The notes under the pieces are model-generated. The model worked only from the letters and a program-made list of their open reading frames with translations. It ran no database searches and was not told the origin of the DNA. The position numbers were made by a program, and so were the translations under genes. 64,000 nt of DNA, taken from assembly GCA_002914845.1 (NCBI GenBank), contig JXTC01000170.1, positions 457,562 to 521,561 on the forward strand. Reading direction: 5' to 3'. Source of the stretch: Trema orientale. Lineage: Eukaryota > Streptophyta > Magnoliopsida > Rosales > Cannabaceae. Positions 23,651-35,984 of this stretch are shown one piece after another. Position 1 is the stretch's first letter. Each line of letters begins with the position of its first letter.

Positions 23651-24155
23651 TATTTGGAAAATATTTTGAAAAAATAGATTTAAATTTTTTTTTTCCCTAG
23701 TGCGTTGTTTGCCAAAACTTTTTATGGAGGAACAAATCCCACAACGTACAATAAATTATTGAGGAGGACTGGGAAGAGTGTGCGTATAATAGTATTCATT
23801 TGGACAGTCGATAGGAGTTTGTTTTCCATTGTCATTGATCTGATCACCTCATTAATCTGGGAGTGAGTTTTGGACCATCTGATTAATCCATCGTCATTAA
23901 CAATACAACCATATGATATCTGTGCATTAATTAAAAGCACACAATACTTTGACGTACGTACGTAAATATGAATATGATGTGAAAAAACACACATTTCTCT
24001 TCTCATACTCGATCCACCACTCTCCTCTCTCTCCATTTTCTAACCCCCCCTGTATATATGTATATTGTTACTACTTTGGCTACTATTAAAAATATTTAAT
24101 TACTATACTGTCTTTATTAATTATATATAAAAACGCACATTATATATATAGTCTC

Positions 24156-26199
24156 TGTTTTGAGGTATGACAATTTTTTATAATGAGTCACTAAATAAAA
24201 ATATTAAGCCAGAAATAATGTGATAATTGTACAATATGGGATCGATTAAGAAAATCTGACATGTTCATTTTTTCATCGGAGAATTACCAAATCTATACCA
24301 TGTCAACAAGAAGCTAAAGACCATTTGAAGACCCCATTTGTGATAAGATGTCAACACCCAATTAGAAATATTTTTGACTACTTGTCAACACCGAATTGGA
24401 ACAATTGCGCAAATATTATTAGAGTAGATAATAAAGTGGTGACAGGTATCAAGCTCTACTTATGACACCACATAAGCCACTTGTCAAAAGCCTAACAATC
24501 TATTTGTGTGTTAGTGATGCCTATTATGCTTAAGTATCTAATTATGATGAGCTTGTGAGATCTTGTTCACCTCTTCATCATTTGAAAGATTTCTATATAC
24601 AGACATATGTCCCTTTGTATCAAGGAGAGAGCCCCAAAATTCATTAATACATTTTCTCTTTTACTTATTTCCTCTCTTCCTCTCGTGCTTGTTCTCAACC
24701 GAAGTCATTCAAGCTTTCTTTTCCTTTTGCTAACTCATCTAGTCTTTGTTTTTCCACTTATCAAGACGATAAGTACTAACCTTGTTACCTTATTCTTTCT
24801 AAACCAAAGCTATTCACATTCTAATCCTCACATCCACTATCATTTCTTGCTTTTTCTCCTACATCCACATATATATATATACATATCCTCGGCTTCCCAT
24901 TTTTCTTTAGCCGATCCTTTCTCCTTGTTATTATCACCATCTCCATTCCATCTGCATAAGACTTGGTCAACAAGTCCACTTGCATACATACATATGTCTA
25001 TATAATTGCCTTATTATATTAAGCATCACATTATTTTATTAACTTAGCATATATATTAGCACCACCACTCATTCTCACGTGCATGTTTTAGGCTTGCCTT
25101 CCAAGTCTCTTCTCTTATACATGCACATATATATAGATATACATACACATATTTATATATATGTACACTTGTATTAAATTATTATTATTAGTATTATATT
25201 TTGCATAAGCGATCTTTGGGTACCGAGCTACTCTCCACAATCTCGTGTTTGACCTATAGCACAAGTTCGAGGTGTTGTGTTCTCTATATTTTATATGTGT
25301 ATATATATCTGTCTTGGATCTCTACCTTGGCGGGTAATTCGTATTGCTGCTCTAAGTGTGATCAATTATTCTGTTTCCCTTTCCCCATAAAGTAATCTGT
25401 ATTGCTACTTTCACTGCGATCCATTACTTTGTTCCCTTTTTAATTATTGTGCGCATTTATTTAGTGATCTGTATTATTTTCCTTCGCAACCGGTCACATC
25501 GCTTTATTCAAATTTCAGCACTTTAATTTTAGTTATTTATTATTATTTCTGATAATATGACTGAACTTACCGCTTCGTAATTCTAACCTCTCTAATTAAC
25601 TAAAACTGGCATATGGACGGTATCACCTTCGTCAGTTTCTAATTATTTATTTTTCTGCATTTCTGTTGCTAATTTCTAGTTAACACTATGGTTATTGTGC
25701 GCATTTATTTAGTGATCTATATTATTTTCCTTCGCAACCGGTCACATCGCTTTATTCAAATTTCAGCACTTTAATTTTAGTTATTTATTATTATTTCTGA
25801 TAATATGACTGGACTTACCGCTTCGTAATTCTAACCTCTCTAATTAACTAAAACTGGCATATATACGGTATCACCTTCGTCAGTTTCTAATTATTTATTT
25901 TTCTGCATTTCTGTTGCTAATTTCTAGTTAACACTATGGTCGGTTTATTCGCCTCCGTCAACTCTTAATATTATTTTATTTCTGCTTATTCCTATGCACA
26001 CTAAGTGAGTCATCCTTGCAACCGCCAATCTTGTCGAGATACGTAGAAAGAGTTGTTCTCATTGCGATCGCCTATTATTTTTCGACACATAGAAGTATTA
26101 TGATGACCTTTTTAGCTGTGCATTCTAACTTTTTTATCTTTGTTGTAATTAAGTATATGTCATACTAATTAATCCAAAGCACAACTCCGATTCCGAACA
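24156..26199. mobile_element. Solo-LTR-like insertion, 2,044 bp
   Basis: Begins TGTTTTGAGG, ends CCGAACA, and is flanked by a perfect 5-bp duplication GTCTC (24151-24155 and 26200-26204). The TG...CA ends and 5-bp TSD are typical of LTR retrotransposons. The empty site is preserved in the right duplicate (AATTAAGAGACTATATA near 35184), which proves insertion. There is no coding region. The orientation is not determined. Internal features are (AT)n tracts and a 247-bp tandem duplication. Confidence 0.8.
25445..25938 (+). repeat. 247-bp tandem duplication inside the solo-LTR-like insertion
   Basis: Two near-identical units, 25445-25691 and 25692-25938, each beginning TTATTGTGCGCATTTATTTA and ending TAGTTAACACTATGG. 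Only a few substitutions separate them, so the duplication is recent. Confidence 0.9.
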
Positions 26200-26810
26200 G
26201 TCTCTTAATTTTAATTTTGTAAACACATGATGTAACTCTGCTCCGCATTTTAAGAAAAACCAACAATTCATTAGGTTTGATTTCCCAAATACTAATACGA
26301 TTAAATTACGAAGATCGATTTGGTCGTACAGCCTATATATATATATATATATAGAGAACTTGTGCTGATCAAATCCTAATATGTAAAACAAAAGCGACGA
26401 TGGAGCACATCACAGGGTGACATTGTCACCACTTTTATTAATTACTGCATGCTGAGAAGGGGGAAAAAAAAAAAGAAAAAGGCAAAAAAGATCGACTCAG
26501 CTGGCTAAGCACAGTAATTAAGTAGGTAGATAGATAGATAGATTCATCATGGTCTTGAGAACTGAGACTTGAGATAGATAGAAGATAAATGAGGATGATG
26601 ATGAGGCAGCTAATATATATAAATGTCAAAATCACTATTTACATTTGATTAAAAGCCAAATGTCAAACGACTGGCTGTTTGTACGTATCTGCGCGTGTAT
26701 GTTATTCTAGGCTTCTAGCTAATCTCAAATGACATTGTAGCCATTACAATATAACATAAATCATCTCTCTCTCCCTCTCTCTCTCTATATACATAGATAT
26801 GTATATGGGA

Positions 26811-26867
26811 TTGAAGAGGATATATAATTGGACTTTTGAGAGGTTAGTCATTGGTAGTCCATAGATT
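26811..26867 (+). repeat. Direct repeat flanking the inverted duplication (right member)
   Basis: ATTGAAGAGGATATATAATT then GGACTTTTGAGAGGTTAGTC; same orientation as 22836-22890. Confidence 0.7.
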
Positions 26868-28376
26868 TTTTTTGATAATTGAAAAAAAAAAAAAAACATA
26901 AATGAATGAATACTAGGTCATTGACAATGGTGTATTTTTTTGCTCATGATTTGGTAATGGTGTAAGTAAGGCATGTGGCTTCTGGAATAAATGTCATACG
27001 TTAGGGTATGCATGAGAGATATGTTTAGAGACAAAAACGGTAGAAAAGATAAGTGAGATGGCGACAGCCTGATTGGTATTGGACATTGTCACAACACCAC
27101 TTTCTTCAGCTCAGCTGGAATACTAAAGAACAAACCAACACAAAGGAAAAGAAGAAGAAGAAGAAGGAGGAGAAGGGACCCTACGTGTTTCAAAGTTAGA
27201 AGACACTAAATTAAGAAGAGAATGAGATGGATCCGAGGTGTGTTGGGGTCCCAACACTTAAACGGTCGTGTTTGGCCACTTTTTTTGTTTTGGCCAGTTG
27301 TTCCCCTTTTCTTTTTTTGGCACTTTTAATTATTTTGACGCCAAACACGCCTATGATTACTACAAAAACAGCCGTTACACGTTCAATGATCCGATGTAAA
27401 ATGTGATCTTATGATTCTTATGTGATGTAGGCCAAAAAGTAATAATTAATATTTGGTGGTCTGGTGGATGAGAAAGGATTTTCAAAGGGAAAATATTCTA
27501 ATTTCTAAGCACCAGGCACCAGCCACAGCCAGCATTAAGATATATAGAGTATTATTGTTATTTTCACCTGTTGGTAATTAATAATATTGTTACTATCCGA
27601 ATCCTATGAAGATAAGTGATGACATGGTGAAAGAGCTAACTCAAGGAGGAGGATACACAGATAACGGTGGGAGTGAGTGGGTCCCCATTACGATTGGGAG
27701 TAGTCCAAGCTGGCATTTTGACAGTCTGTTATTTTTTCTTTTTTCTAGGATGAGGAATGCTATTAGTTAGAGTAATGATAGCGACATTAAAATTATACAT
27801 AAAAAAATTATACGAGTAATGTGACGTTATTTTTAATTTTATAATTTTTAATGATGTGATCTCATTTTAAAATAAAAATAGTTGAAATACATGACACATT
27901 ATTTAGTGTGAGTGTTTGGTACAAAATTTCGGTTTCTTTATAATTACTGTATTAGTTATCACTGGTGTTCAGTAAATTTGTTACTAGTAATTTTAATCAA
28001 TAAAATGTGTCATATTTGAAGCATAATAATAACCTAACAAAATAAATTTATATGTGTTGAAGACCGTATGCATATGCATATGCATATGCAATCCCTTAGC
28101 ATTACTGGTTGGATGTGATAACCCACGGGGGCTATGGCCCCACCACAACAAAGTCCAACACTGGATGGTAATTAATTATTACCCCACTCTCTCTCACCAC
28201 TCTCTTCGGATTAATCGAACCACCCATTTCCCATTTCCCACTCTGCCACTCCCATTCCCTTTCCCTTTAAAATCTGCCTCCACCCCCCAACCTTGGCCCT
28301 TACCTTCCCACACCACCATCTCCATAGTGTCCATTCCCAACTTCTCTCTCTCTTTTTCTCTCCATCACTTCCCCCC
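26868..28376 (+). other. Patellin upstream region and leader
   Basis: No gene is seen. AAGAAG triplets at 27150 and decayed repeat sequence at 27770-28010 are present. Three overlapping GCATATGCATATGCA units lie at 28069-28089. The last 200 bp are C/T-rich with many CTCTCT and CCATTCCC runs, typical of a plant 5' leader. The first ATG in this leader frame is the patellin start. Confidence 0.5.
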
Positions 28377-30507
28377 ATGGCTGATGAACAAGTTCAGAAA
28401 ACAGCTCAAGAGTCTGCAACGCCAGAAGTAGTTGTGAATGTTACTACTACTCATGACGTACTTCCACAGCCAGCTGATGAAGAGAATGAGAATGAGACGG
28501 AAACCGAAGATCAGCCCCTCAAACCCAACTCTACTGGCGAGCCCATCACCGTCACTACTCTCGGCGACAATATTCCTGAGTCGGCCGCTTCCTTCAAGGA
28601 AGAGACCACCAAAGTTGCCGATCTTCCTGACCCTCAAAGGAAAGCCCTTCAAGACCTTAAACAACTCCTCAAGGAAGCGCTCCACAACCACGAATTTTCC
28701 ACTTCTCTACCACCCGAACCCCAAGCTCATGCATCCCAAGATGCTAATTCCACTACTGCACCAGCACCAGCACCAGCACCAGCACCAGCACCAACCGAAC
28801 CAGAGAACCCAGAACCCGAAACCACACGTGCACAAGAGCAACAAAAAGCTCCTGAACAAGCACATGCACAACCCGAGGCCGCAGAACCCGTGCTCGAAGA
28901 TAAGGCCGCGACCCCTGCAACTCCGGATGATGATGGTGCCAAGACCGTCGAAGCAATACAAGAGACCATTGTAGCAGTCTCTTCTTCTTCAGTCCCGCAA
29001 GAGCAGCCAACTCAACCCATAGAGCCGGAGGAGGAGAACAACAAGCCCACTCTGTCACCGCCGGAGGCAGATACCAAAGAGTACAAGGAGGAGGAGGAGG
29101 AGGAGGAGGAGCCTCGGCCTCCCGAGGAGGTCTCCATCTGGGGAATACCTCTTCTGGTTGATGAGAGGAGCGATGTTGTTCTTTTGAAATTTCTCCGAGC
29201 CAGAGACTTCAAGGTCAAAGATGCATTCTTCATGCTCAAGAACACGGTTCTCTGGAGGAAGCAGTTTGGAATTGATGAGTTGGCGGATGAAGAGTTTGGT
29301 AGTGATTTGGAGAAAGTGGTCTTCATGCACGGCCTTGACAAGGAAGGCCACCCTGTCTGCTACAATGTCTATGGCCAATTCCAAAACAAAGAGCTCTACC
29401 AGAACACATTCTCTGACGAGGAAAAAAGGCAGAAATTTCTGAGGTGGAGAATTCAGTTCCTGGAAAGGAGTATCCGGAAATTGGACTTCACTCCGGGAGG
29501 TATTTCCACCATTGTTCAGGTCAATGATTTGAAGAACTCTCCTGGACCAGGTAAATGGGAGCTTAGACAAGCTACCAAACAGGCCCTCCAATTGCTCCAA
29601 GACAACTATCCTGAATTCGTAGCCAAACAGGTACACTAGATTCGCTGTTATTTATTTGGCATTTTTGCAGCCTCATAGGATGTCATTCATATTTGATTAT
29701 TCATTTTTTATTTTCTTATTTGGTATTGCTTGTATGTGTTGTTAGGTGTTCATCAATGTGCCATGGTGGTACCTTGCAGTCAATAGGATGATAAGCCCAT
29801 TTCTTACTCAGAGGACCAAGAGCAAATTTGTCTTTGCTGGCCCTTCCAAATCTGCTGGCACCCTCTTAAGGTTAAATTCCTTTTTGCTCTCTTTCTTTGT
29901 GTGTTGATAAACTTCGCTCTCGGCGGTTTTAGAGTTTAGAGAGGGAAGAGTTTTAAATTATTTTGCATGGACAAATTCAGGTATATAGCTGCAGAGCAAA
30001 TACCAATAAAGTATGGAGGACTGAGCAAAGAGGGTGAATCTGGGACAACTGATGCCGTAACTGAGATTACCATAAGGCCAGCTGCCAAGCACACGGTAGA
30101 ATTCCCTGTCACTGAGGTGGGTTTTCTTTTCTTTTCTTTTTGCTTTAATGGAAGCATTTGAACAAGGTCCTTCTTAGGATTCTTAGTAGAGTCTGTTTTA
30201 GTTTACTAATGTAATTTGGTCGAGCATTTGATTAATGAGATTGAATTGGCAGGCGTGCCTTCTGAGTTGGGAGGTTCGAGTGGTGGGATGGGACGTCAAG
30301 TATGGAGCAGAATTCGTTCCAAGTACAGAAGAAAGCTACACAGTCATAATTCAGAAGAGCAGAAAGATTGGTTCAGGAGAAGAACCAGTGATTTTCAATA
30401 GCTTCAAAATTGGTGAAGCTGGCAAAGTGGTTCTCACCATAGACAATACCACCTCCAAGAAGAAGAGGCTCCTCTACCGCTTAAAGACCAAGCCTTGCTC
30501 TGATTGA
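28377..30507 (+). CDS. PATL: Patellin (Sec14-like CRAL-TRIO plus GOLD protein)
   Basis: Four exons: 28377-29630, 29746-29870, 29981-30116 and 30253-30507; 589 aa; all GT-AG and in phase. Residues 1-250 are acidic and low-complexity, with an (AP)n run near residues 125-137 and Glu/Pro clusters ending in a poly-Glu stretch. The patellin signature SIWGIPLL starts at 253. The CRAL-TRIO N region (LLKFLRARDFKVKDA) follows at about 270-285. The Sec14 lipid-binding fold includes IVQVNDLKNSPGPGKWELR, QDNYPEFVAKQVFINVPWWY and SPFLTQRTKSKFVF. The C-terminal GOLD domain has SWEVRVVGWDVKYGAEF and ends KKKRLLYRLKTKPCSD. Patellins bind phosphoinositides and act in membrane trafficking and cell-plate formation. 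The long acidic N-terminus fits PATL3/5 types, but the exact orthologue is uncertain. ATG context CCCCCCATGGCT is favourable. Confidence 0.95.
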
Positions 30508-33500
30508 ATTGAACGCGCAAATATTGCTGAATATGAAAATGGCACAAGATGCTTCATTTTACGTTTTCCATCCAATTTTTTGTCATTATGATCATCGCAC
30601 TCGGAAGATGGAGTTTTTTCAACTTTATTATGACCATAAAAAAAGATGTTGACATTGCGTGATACTTTATATATCTATATATATTTATATAAATGTCTAC
30701 TACAATATTATTTCCTTTTGGGGATTGTTTATTCTATTTTCAGGAATTTATTTGTTCTACTTTGGCAATTTATCATGGTCTTGACTTGCAATTTGTTATC
30801 CCATGTAAAACACGGTGGTTTGCTCACCTCCTTTATTTCCCCTTAGCTTGTATTCAAGTATTTTACTATTTTTCTTGGTTACCCTGCTTGTTACTGCTCT
30901 GTGCATAAATGAAGAGACTCAATTTGCTGTCATAAGCTACTTTTTGATGGATTAATTTTTTTTTACTCTACGTGTAGATGATCATATTTTACAATCTATG
31001 AGTGTTTTTTACATGTGTGTGAGAGAGAGAGAGAGTAATAACGTACATACCTTTTGTGAGAGAGAGAGAGTAATAACGTGCATACGCTTTCCAAAATTTT
31101 GTATTCTTCGCTTAAGATCTTCCCAAAAATTAGTTTTGAAAGACGTTTTTCATCGTCAATTATGAATATGTATCTATGGTGTCAATATATATGTGTGTGC
31201 GCGCGCTTTCTATCATTAATTATTAATAAAACTTGCATGATTTTTGTTTTTGGTTAAAACCCACCAACTGGTGTACCATCTCATATTTGATGGCTTCCAA
31301 TGATTCCACCTGAATTGTGGCACTTCACTTTTTAACTTCTTTACTGAGTTCTGGTTTCTTGAAATGCTAAAACAAATAAAGAAATATAAATTAACCGGTT
31401 GAGAATATTAAAAGAATCTGGACAGCAGTTAGAACAGATCAGAAGTTGAAAAAAAAACATCTGTATGTGGCACCACAAATAATCGTGATGAGTTAATAGT
31501 TGTACTTTAACTGTCTTTGCAATTATATTAATATGTTATGTGGTACTAAATGCCTAGTGCCCAAACATAGCCCATAGTTGCTTATGTCCCTCGTGTATTT
31601 TGGTGTTGAAGAGCTCTTACTTTTTTTTTTTTTGATAATTGAAGAGCTCTTACTTTATCTTTTACTTTGGGCACCGGTTTTCCTCTGCGGACCCCATTAC
31701 GTGGCCTTTTGCTTCGGATTCCATTGATTTATCAATGCTTTTTATGTATTTTCTTTTCTTATATTGCTTCTTTTGAGCCTTTTTAGGCATGAAGATAGAG
31801 AATGTTTTGTTTATCTTCCAAAGGGGTTGGACTTGGATGGTAATCATTTTGACCACCGTGTATCTTTTTATCTTAGGTTTACAAAACCAGCTCTGATTTT
31901 AACATATCTAGCCTTGTACAGCGAATCAAAGCATGTCATGGAGTTTATTTTCATCATTGACCAGAATGGCAAACATGGATATATTTATCTTGGTTTAGAG
32001 ATCTGAACCAGCTTTGATTTTAATACGTCTAGCCTGGTAAAGAAAAGCATATCATGGATTTTAGTCTCATCATTGGACAGAGTGACAGGCAAACATGATA
32101 AGCATAAGATATATGAAGGGCAATATTTCCGCTCTTCTACCAAATCTAAGACTTTGGTTCTGCAAAGCTGTGCATTTCTCTCACCCCATCATCATCAGCT
32201 AAACATGCAACCATATGAACTGGGACATTCTGCTCAATAGTTTAATGCGGTTATGCCAATCAATCATCCGTCTAGGCATGTCATCACATGTTCCTGTTCT
32301 AGTATACCAAAATGACAAATATAGAGATGCAAATTTTCTACATAAGCGATCACTGCTAATAAGTAAGAGGACAAACAGAAAACAAGTATCCTATGTGCTC
32401 AAGATATGGTGGTGCTGAAATGTAAGATATAGTACTCTAAAATGGTCCCAAAGGCAAGGGTCAAGGGAGAAGGGGTCTTTTTTCCTTTTAGATTTTCCAT
32501 TAATTGACGTCAATGTCAAAATGAAATGACAAAAGATAAATCACTGATCTAGGTGGAGGCATAAAAAGGGTTGATGGGTGTTACTGTTGTTATGTGGTCG
32601 GGCGTAGAAGGAGCAAGGATGCAGCTGCCATCATTATTTTGGGTCCAATGGCCGAACTGCTATGCTAAGTGTCACTACCCATTTGCTGCTTTGGGCCTCC
32701 CATTCAAACTTCGCATGCTCTTTATTACCCACTACTGGAGCTTTCCAGCACCCACACCTTCATTGGGCATGCAACATGGGCCCACCACCGCTCATTGAAA
32801 TTCTTTCATTATAATGTCACCAACTTCATATGCAAATTAGACCAAAGAGGTCTAAAGTTGTTTGATATGACTCATGAGAGAATATTTTGGGTTAAACTGA
32901 AGTTTAGCAGTACGTAAGTTTCAAACGGCCTAAATTGATTGATTATTAAGCGAAAAAATACAATCATTAGACCAAATAACTTCGTAGCTTAATAAGTTAC
33001 TTTTCCTAAAGAGCTCCGAATATTACCCGAATATAAGAAACTAGGTTTGGTTAAGATTAATTATGGTTTATGGATAATGATTTGATGTAGTGTTAGGGTA
33101 TTAGTTCATTACTTCCTTCTTGGTACTATATATATAGTCTATATATATGTATATCTTCTCATGATCTGGGAGTGGGAAGATAGATTTCGTTATAATATTA
33201 GCGAATACTAGTAGTGAAGTGATCACGGGGGATTGTGTTGGTCTTGGTCACATCCATTGCCATTGGTTTCTGCATATTCACAAGAAACAAAGCAATGGTG
33301 GTATGTGGAAGAGGTTGGACAAGTCAGAAACTTACTTATCTTCACGAGTGTCCCTACTCCTTATTGTGTAGTGAATTTTTCAAAAAAGTGGTGCTCTCTC
33401 TCTCTCTCTCTTTTGGGTGTTGGTGCCATTTTTATATCTGCTACTGTACGTCCTGGCTCTGGCTGGCTCATTTGATCGATGCTTAATTGGTGGGGAAAAG

Positions 33501-34230
33501 GAAAAAAAAATATTAATTCTCGTACTCGATTGTCGATTATATAGAAGAAGCTGCTGCATGCAACTCTTATGGGGAGTTCCATCAAGATATATATGGTCGA
33601 CATCTTTAGTCTTTTGTTGGTACAATCTGATTCTGATTCCCTCCTCACAATTGCAGAAATCTGACTAATTAAATCAGTAGATGAAAGATGATCTCTCAGT
33701 TTTATCTCTACTTCCGTTTACCCAATATTACACTCGATCATTCTTTGGCTAGAGACGTTGGAACTCTCTGAATTTACCCACCAATTACTCTTAAAATTAG
33801 ATTCAGAAGTAATCACTTTTTATTTGAGATGTGACCATGCACGCATGCATGGTTCTTAATTAGTTAATTAGTTTTAATTAAGGTTTCGATTTTTAGTACT
33901 GATTGCATTAGAATCAAAGATCAATAGGTGATTGGTTAAATCAATACAAAGATTGTAGATAGTAGTGCAAAGACATTTGGAATTCCAAGTGGCAGAGGGT
34001 TGACAGAACTAAAGGCCAAACAAGAGTGAGGTGCATGAGAATGAATAATCAAACTCACCTTTCTCAAAATAATTAATAATAATCAACTCACCTGCACACA
34101 TATCGTGGCCATTTTTAGAGAGTGACAGTAGACAAGCCTCTGGTAGTTGCACGTGACAAAGATGCTCTGTGCCCTCTGCCCACCTGTCGAGACACATGGA
34201 GAGCATGCCGTGCGTGTCACATCCACGCCT
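30508..34230. other. Patellin 3' flank and intergenic DNA
   Basis: The first 400 bp should hold the patellin 3'UTR. A duplicated GAGAGAGAGAGTAATAACGT unit lies at 31020-31080. AAGAGCTCTTAC is repeated around a poly-T run at 31609-31652. 32560-32800 is richer in G+C than its surroundings, but no convincing reading frame or hairpin was recognised. No gene is called here. Confidence 0.5.
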
Positions 34231-34240
34231 CTATATATTT
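34231..34240 (+). promoter_or_regulatory. Probable TATA box of the defensin gene
   Basis: CTATATATTT lies 116 bp upstream of the defensin ATG, which allows a leader of about 90 nt. No other TATA-like motif occurs between it and the start codon. Confidence 0.5.
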
Positions 34241-34355
34241 GACTAGCTATTGACTAGTGAGGCGGTAGAGTTGCTTGTAGAACTACGAGTCTACAACATA
34301 GATCGATAATCAAATTTTACAGAATAATATAGGGAGTGATCATCCATAGTGATAT

Positions 34356-34733
34356 ATGGAGAAGAAAGTGAGGTTTGGTGGGATGGTGTTCTTCTTGCTA
34401 TTCATTCTCTTGGCTTCGCGTAAGACGGACCGTCATATTCTTCAAACTAGTTGATTATAACATTAGTTTCTATGAGACATGCAAGTACTAGTAATATGCT
34501 TACTAATATGCTATGAATAACAATTAATATTAATGTTAAATATTTGTTTCCATTTTGGTGCAGAAGAGATGGTGGTGCCAACAGAGGGAAGGGTGTGCGA
34601 ATCGAAGAGCCATCATTACAAGAGGGCATGCTTGGCGGATCACAACTGCGCTATGGTTTGCAGGACCGAAGGCTTCACGGGTGGCAAGTGCAGGGGATTT
34701 CGTCGCCGTTGCTTCTGCACTAGGCGATGCTAG
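34356..34733 (+). CDS. Plant defensin (gamma-thionin), secreted antimicrobial peptide
   Basis: Two exons, 34356-34419 and 34564-34733; 77 aa. The intron (144 bp) interrupts the codon after the signal peptide, the usual place in plant defensin genes. Residues 4-21 form a hydrophobic signal peptide ([12 protein letters not shown] core). A short propeptide follows, then a mature peptide of about 47 aa. Eight cysteines follow the defensin spacing C-x10-C-x5-C-x3-C-x9-C-x6-C-x1-C-x3-C. The gamma-core is [13 protein letters not shown], unusually Arg-rich and so cationic. Such peptides form four disulfides, are secreted, and target fungal membranes or lipids. There is no C-terminal acidic prodomain. 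Its 3' flank is duplicated inverted at 22990-26625. Confidence 0.95.
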
Positions 34734-34734
34734 C

Positions 34735-35940
34735 TACCTCATCAATCATCATCATCATCTATCTTCTATCTATCTCAACTCTCAAAGTCTCATGTGCAAG
34801 TCTCAAGTGAAGGGCATGATGAATCCATCTATCTATTCAACTACAGCTTAATTACTGTTTCTCATTTCGATCGCACGTACGCCTAGCTAGCTTGTCTTTT
34901 TTTCCCCCCCTTTTTTCTTGTTTTTTTCTCAGCATGCAGTAATTAATAAAAGTGGTGATAATGTCACCCTGTGATGTGCTCGATCGTCGCTTTTGTTTTA
35001 TATATTAGGATTTGATCGGCACAAGTTCTATATATATATATATATATATATAGGCTGTACGACCAAATCGATCTTCGTAATTTAATCGTATTAGTATTTG
35101 GGAAATCAAACCTAATGAATTGTTGGTTTTTGTTAAAATGCGGAGCAGAGTTACGTCATGTGTTTACAAAATTAAAATTAAGAGACTATATATATAATGT
35201 GTGTTTTTATATATAGTTAATAAAGACAATATGGTAATTAAACGTTTTCAATAGTAGCCAGAGTAGTAACAATATACATATATACAGGGGGTGTAGAAAA
35301 TGGAGAGGGTGGAGAGGAGAGTATGAGAAGAGAAATGTGTGTTTTTTTTCACATCATATTCATACGTACGTACGTACGTACGTCCAAGATATCATATGGG
35401 TGTATTGTTAATGACGATGGATTGATCAGATCGTCGAAAACTCACTCTCAGATTGACCAGGTGATCAGATCAATGACGATGGAGATTGGAGAATTAACAA
35501 CCCCCTGTCAAACCTAAATGCATAAATACTATTACAAGCGCGCTTTTCCCAGTCCCTCCTCAATAATTTATTTACGTTGTGGGATTTGTTCCTCTCTAAA
35601 AAGTTTTGGCAGTCGACACAATCGGGAAAAAAAAAATCTTTCATAAATATTTTCCTAATATTGTTTGCAATAGTTTAGATGATGTGATTTGTTTGATTTT
35701 TTGTCGTTAACTACTTGCTTTTCCCAGATTTTTGTTGGATTTTTTTTTTAAACCCCATCAGAATGTTGTCGTGTTTAAGATATACTGTCGTTTAAGAATT
35801 TTTTTAAAGATAAAAATGACGTGTAAGGATAGGTTGTCGTTTACATTATTGTTAATTATGACATAACGTCGGTTCCAATATCTAAATATTCACCGACTAC
35901 TATAATATCTATAATGAATCATATCTTCACCGAGATCATG
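34735..35940 (+). repeat. Defensin 3' flank, uninterrupted member of the inverted duplication
   Basis: Begins at the defensin 3'UTR (AGCTACCTCATCAATCATC) and extends past ACAATATACATATATACAGG to GGATAGGTTGTCGTTTACAT. It lacks both insertions found in the left copy, so it shows the pre-insertion order. A CGTA tetranucleotide run lies at 35363-35382. No gene is recognised in it. Confidence 0.85.
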
Positions 35941-35984
35941 GACGGAATTTAAATTTTTTAATAACCGACATGACCAAAATTTTA

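Larger units (their letters stand above)
22990..26625 (-). repeat. Inverted copy of the defensin 3' flank, interrupted by insertions
   Basis: Read on the minus strand this matches 34735-35940. From its 26.6 kb end: CTATCTATCTCAA (defensin 3'UTR), CTCAGCATGCAGTAATTAAT, CCTGTGATGTGCTC, GGCTGTACGACCAAATCGAT, AGTAGCC...GTAGTAACAATATA, TGGAGAG...ATGTGTGTTTTTTCACAT, and GTGTAAGGATAGGTTGTCGT. Two insertions absent from the right copy split it, a foldback MITE and a 2,044-bp LTR-like element. Similarity stops at the stop-codon side near 26620, so no defensin coding sequence is present. Confidence 0.85.

Noticed and set aside
23722-24036. 104-codon minus-strand frame in the duplicated flank
   Set aside because: The matching frame in the right copy (35323-35517) is disrupted and differs, so it is not under coding constraint.
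28293-28376. Upstream extension of patellin in the same frame
   Set aside because: There is no ATG in that stretch; the conserved start is the ATG at 28377.
28438-29636. Several long open frames overlapping patellin exon 1 on both strands
   Set aside because: They are shadows of the biased Pro/Glu/Ala-rich coding sequence; only the patellin frame has family motifs and proper splice phases.
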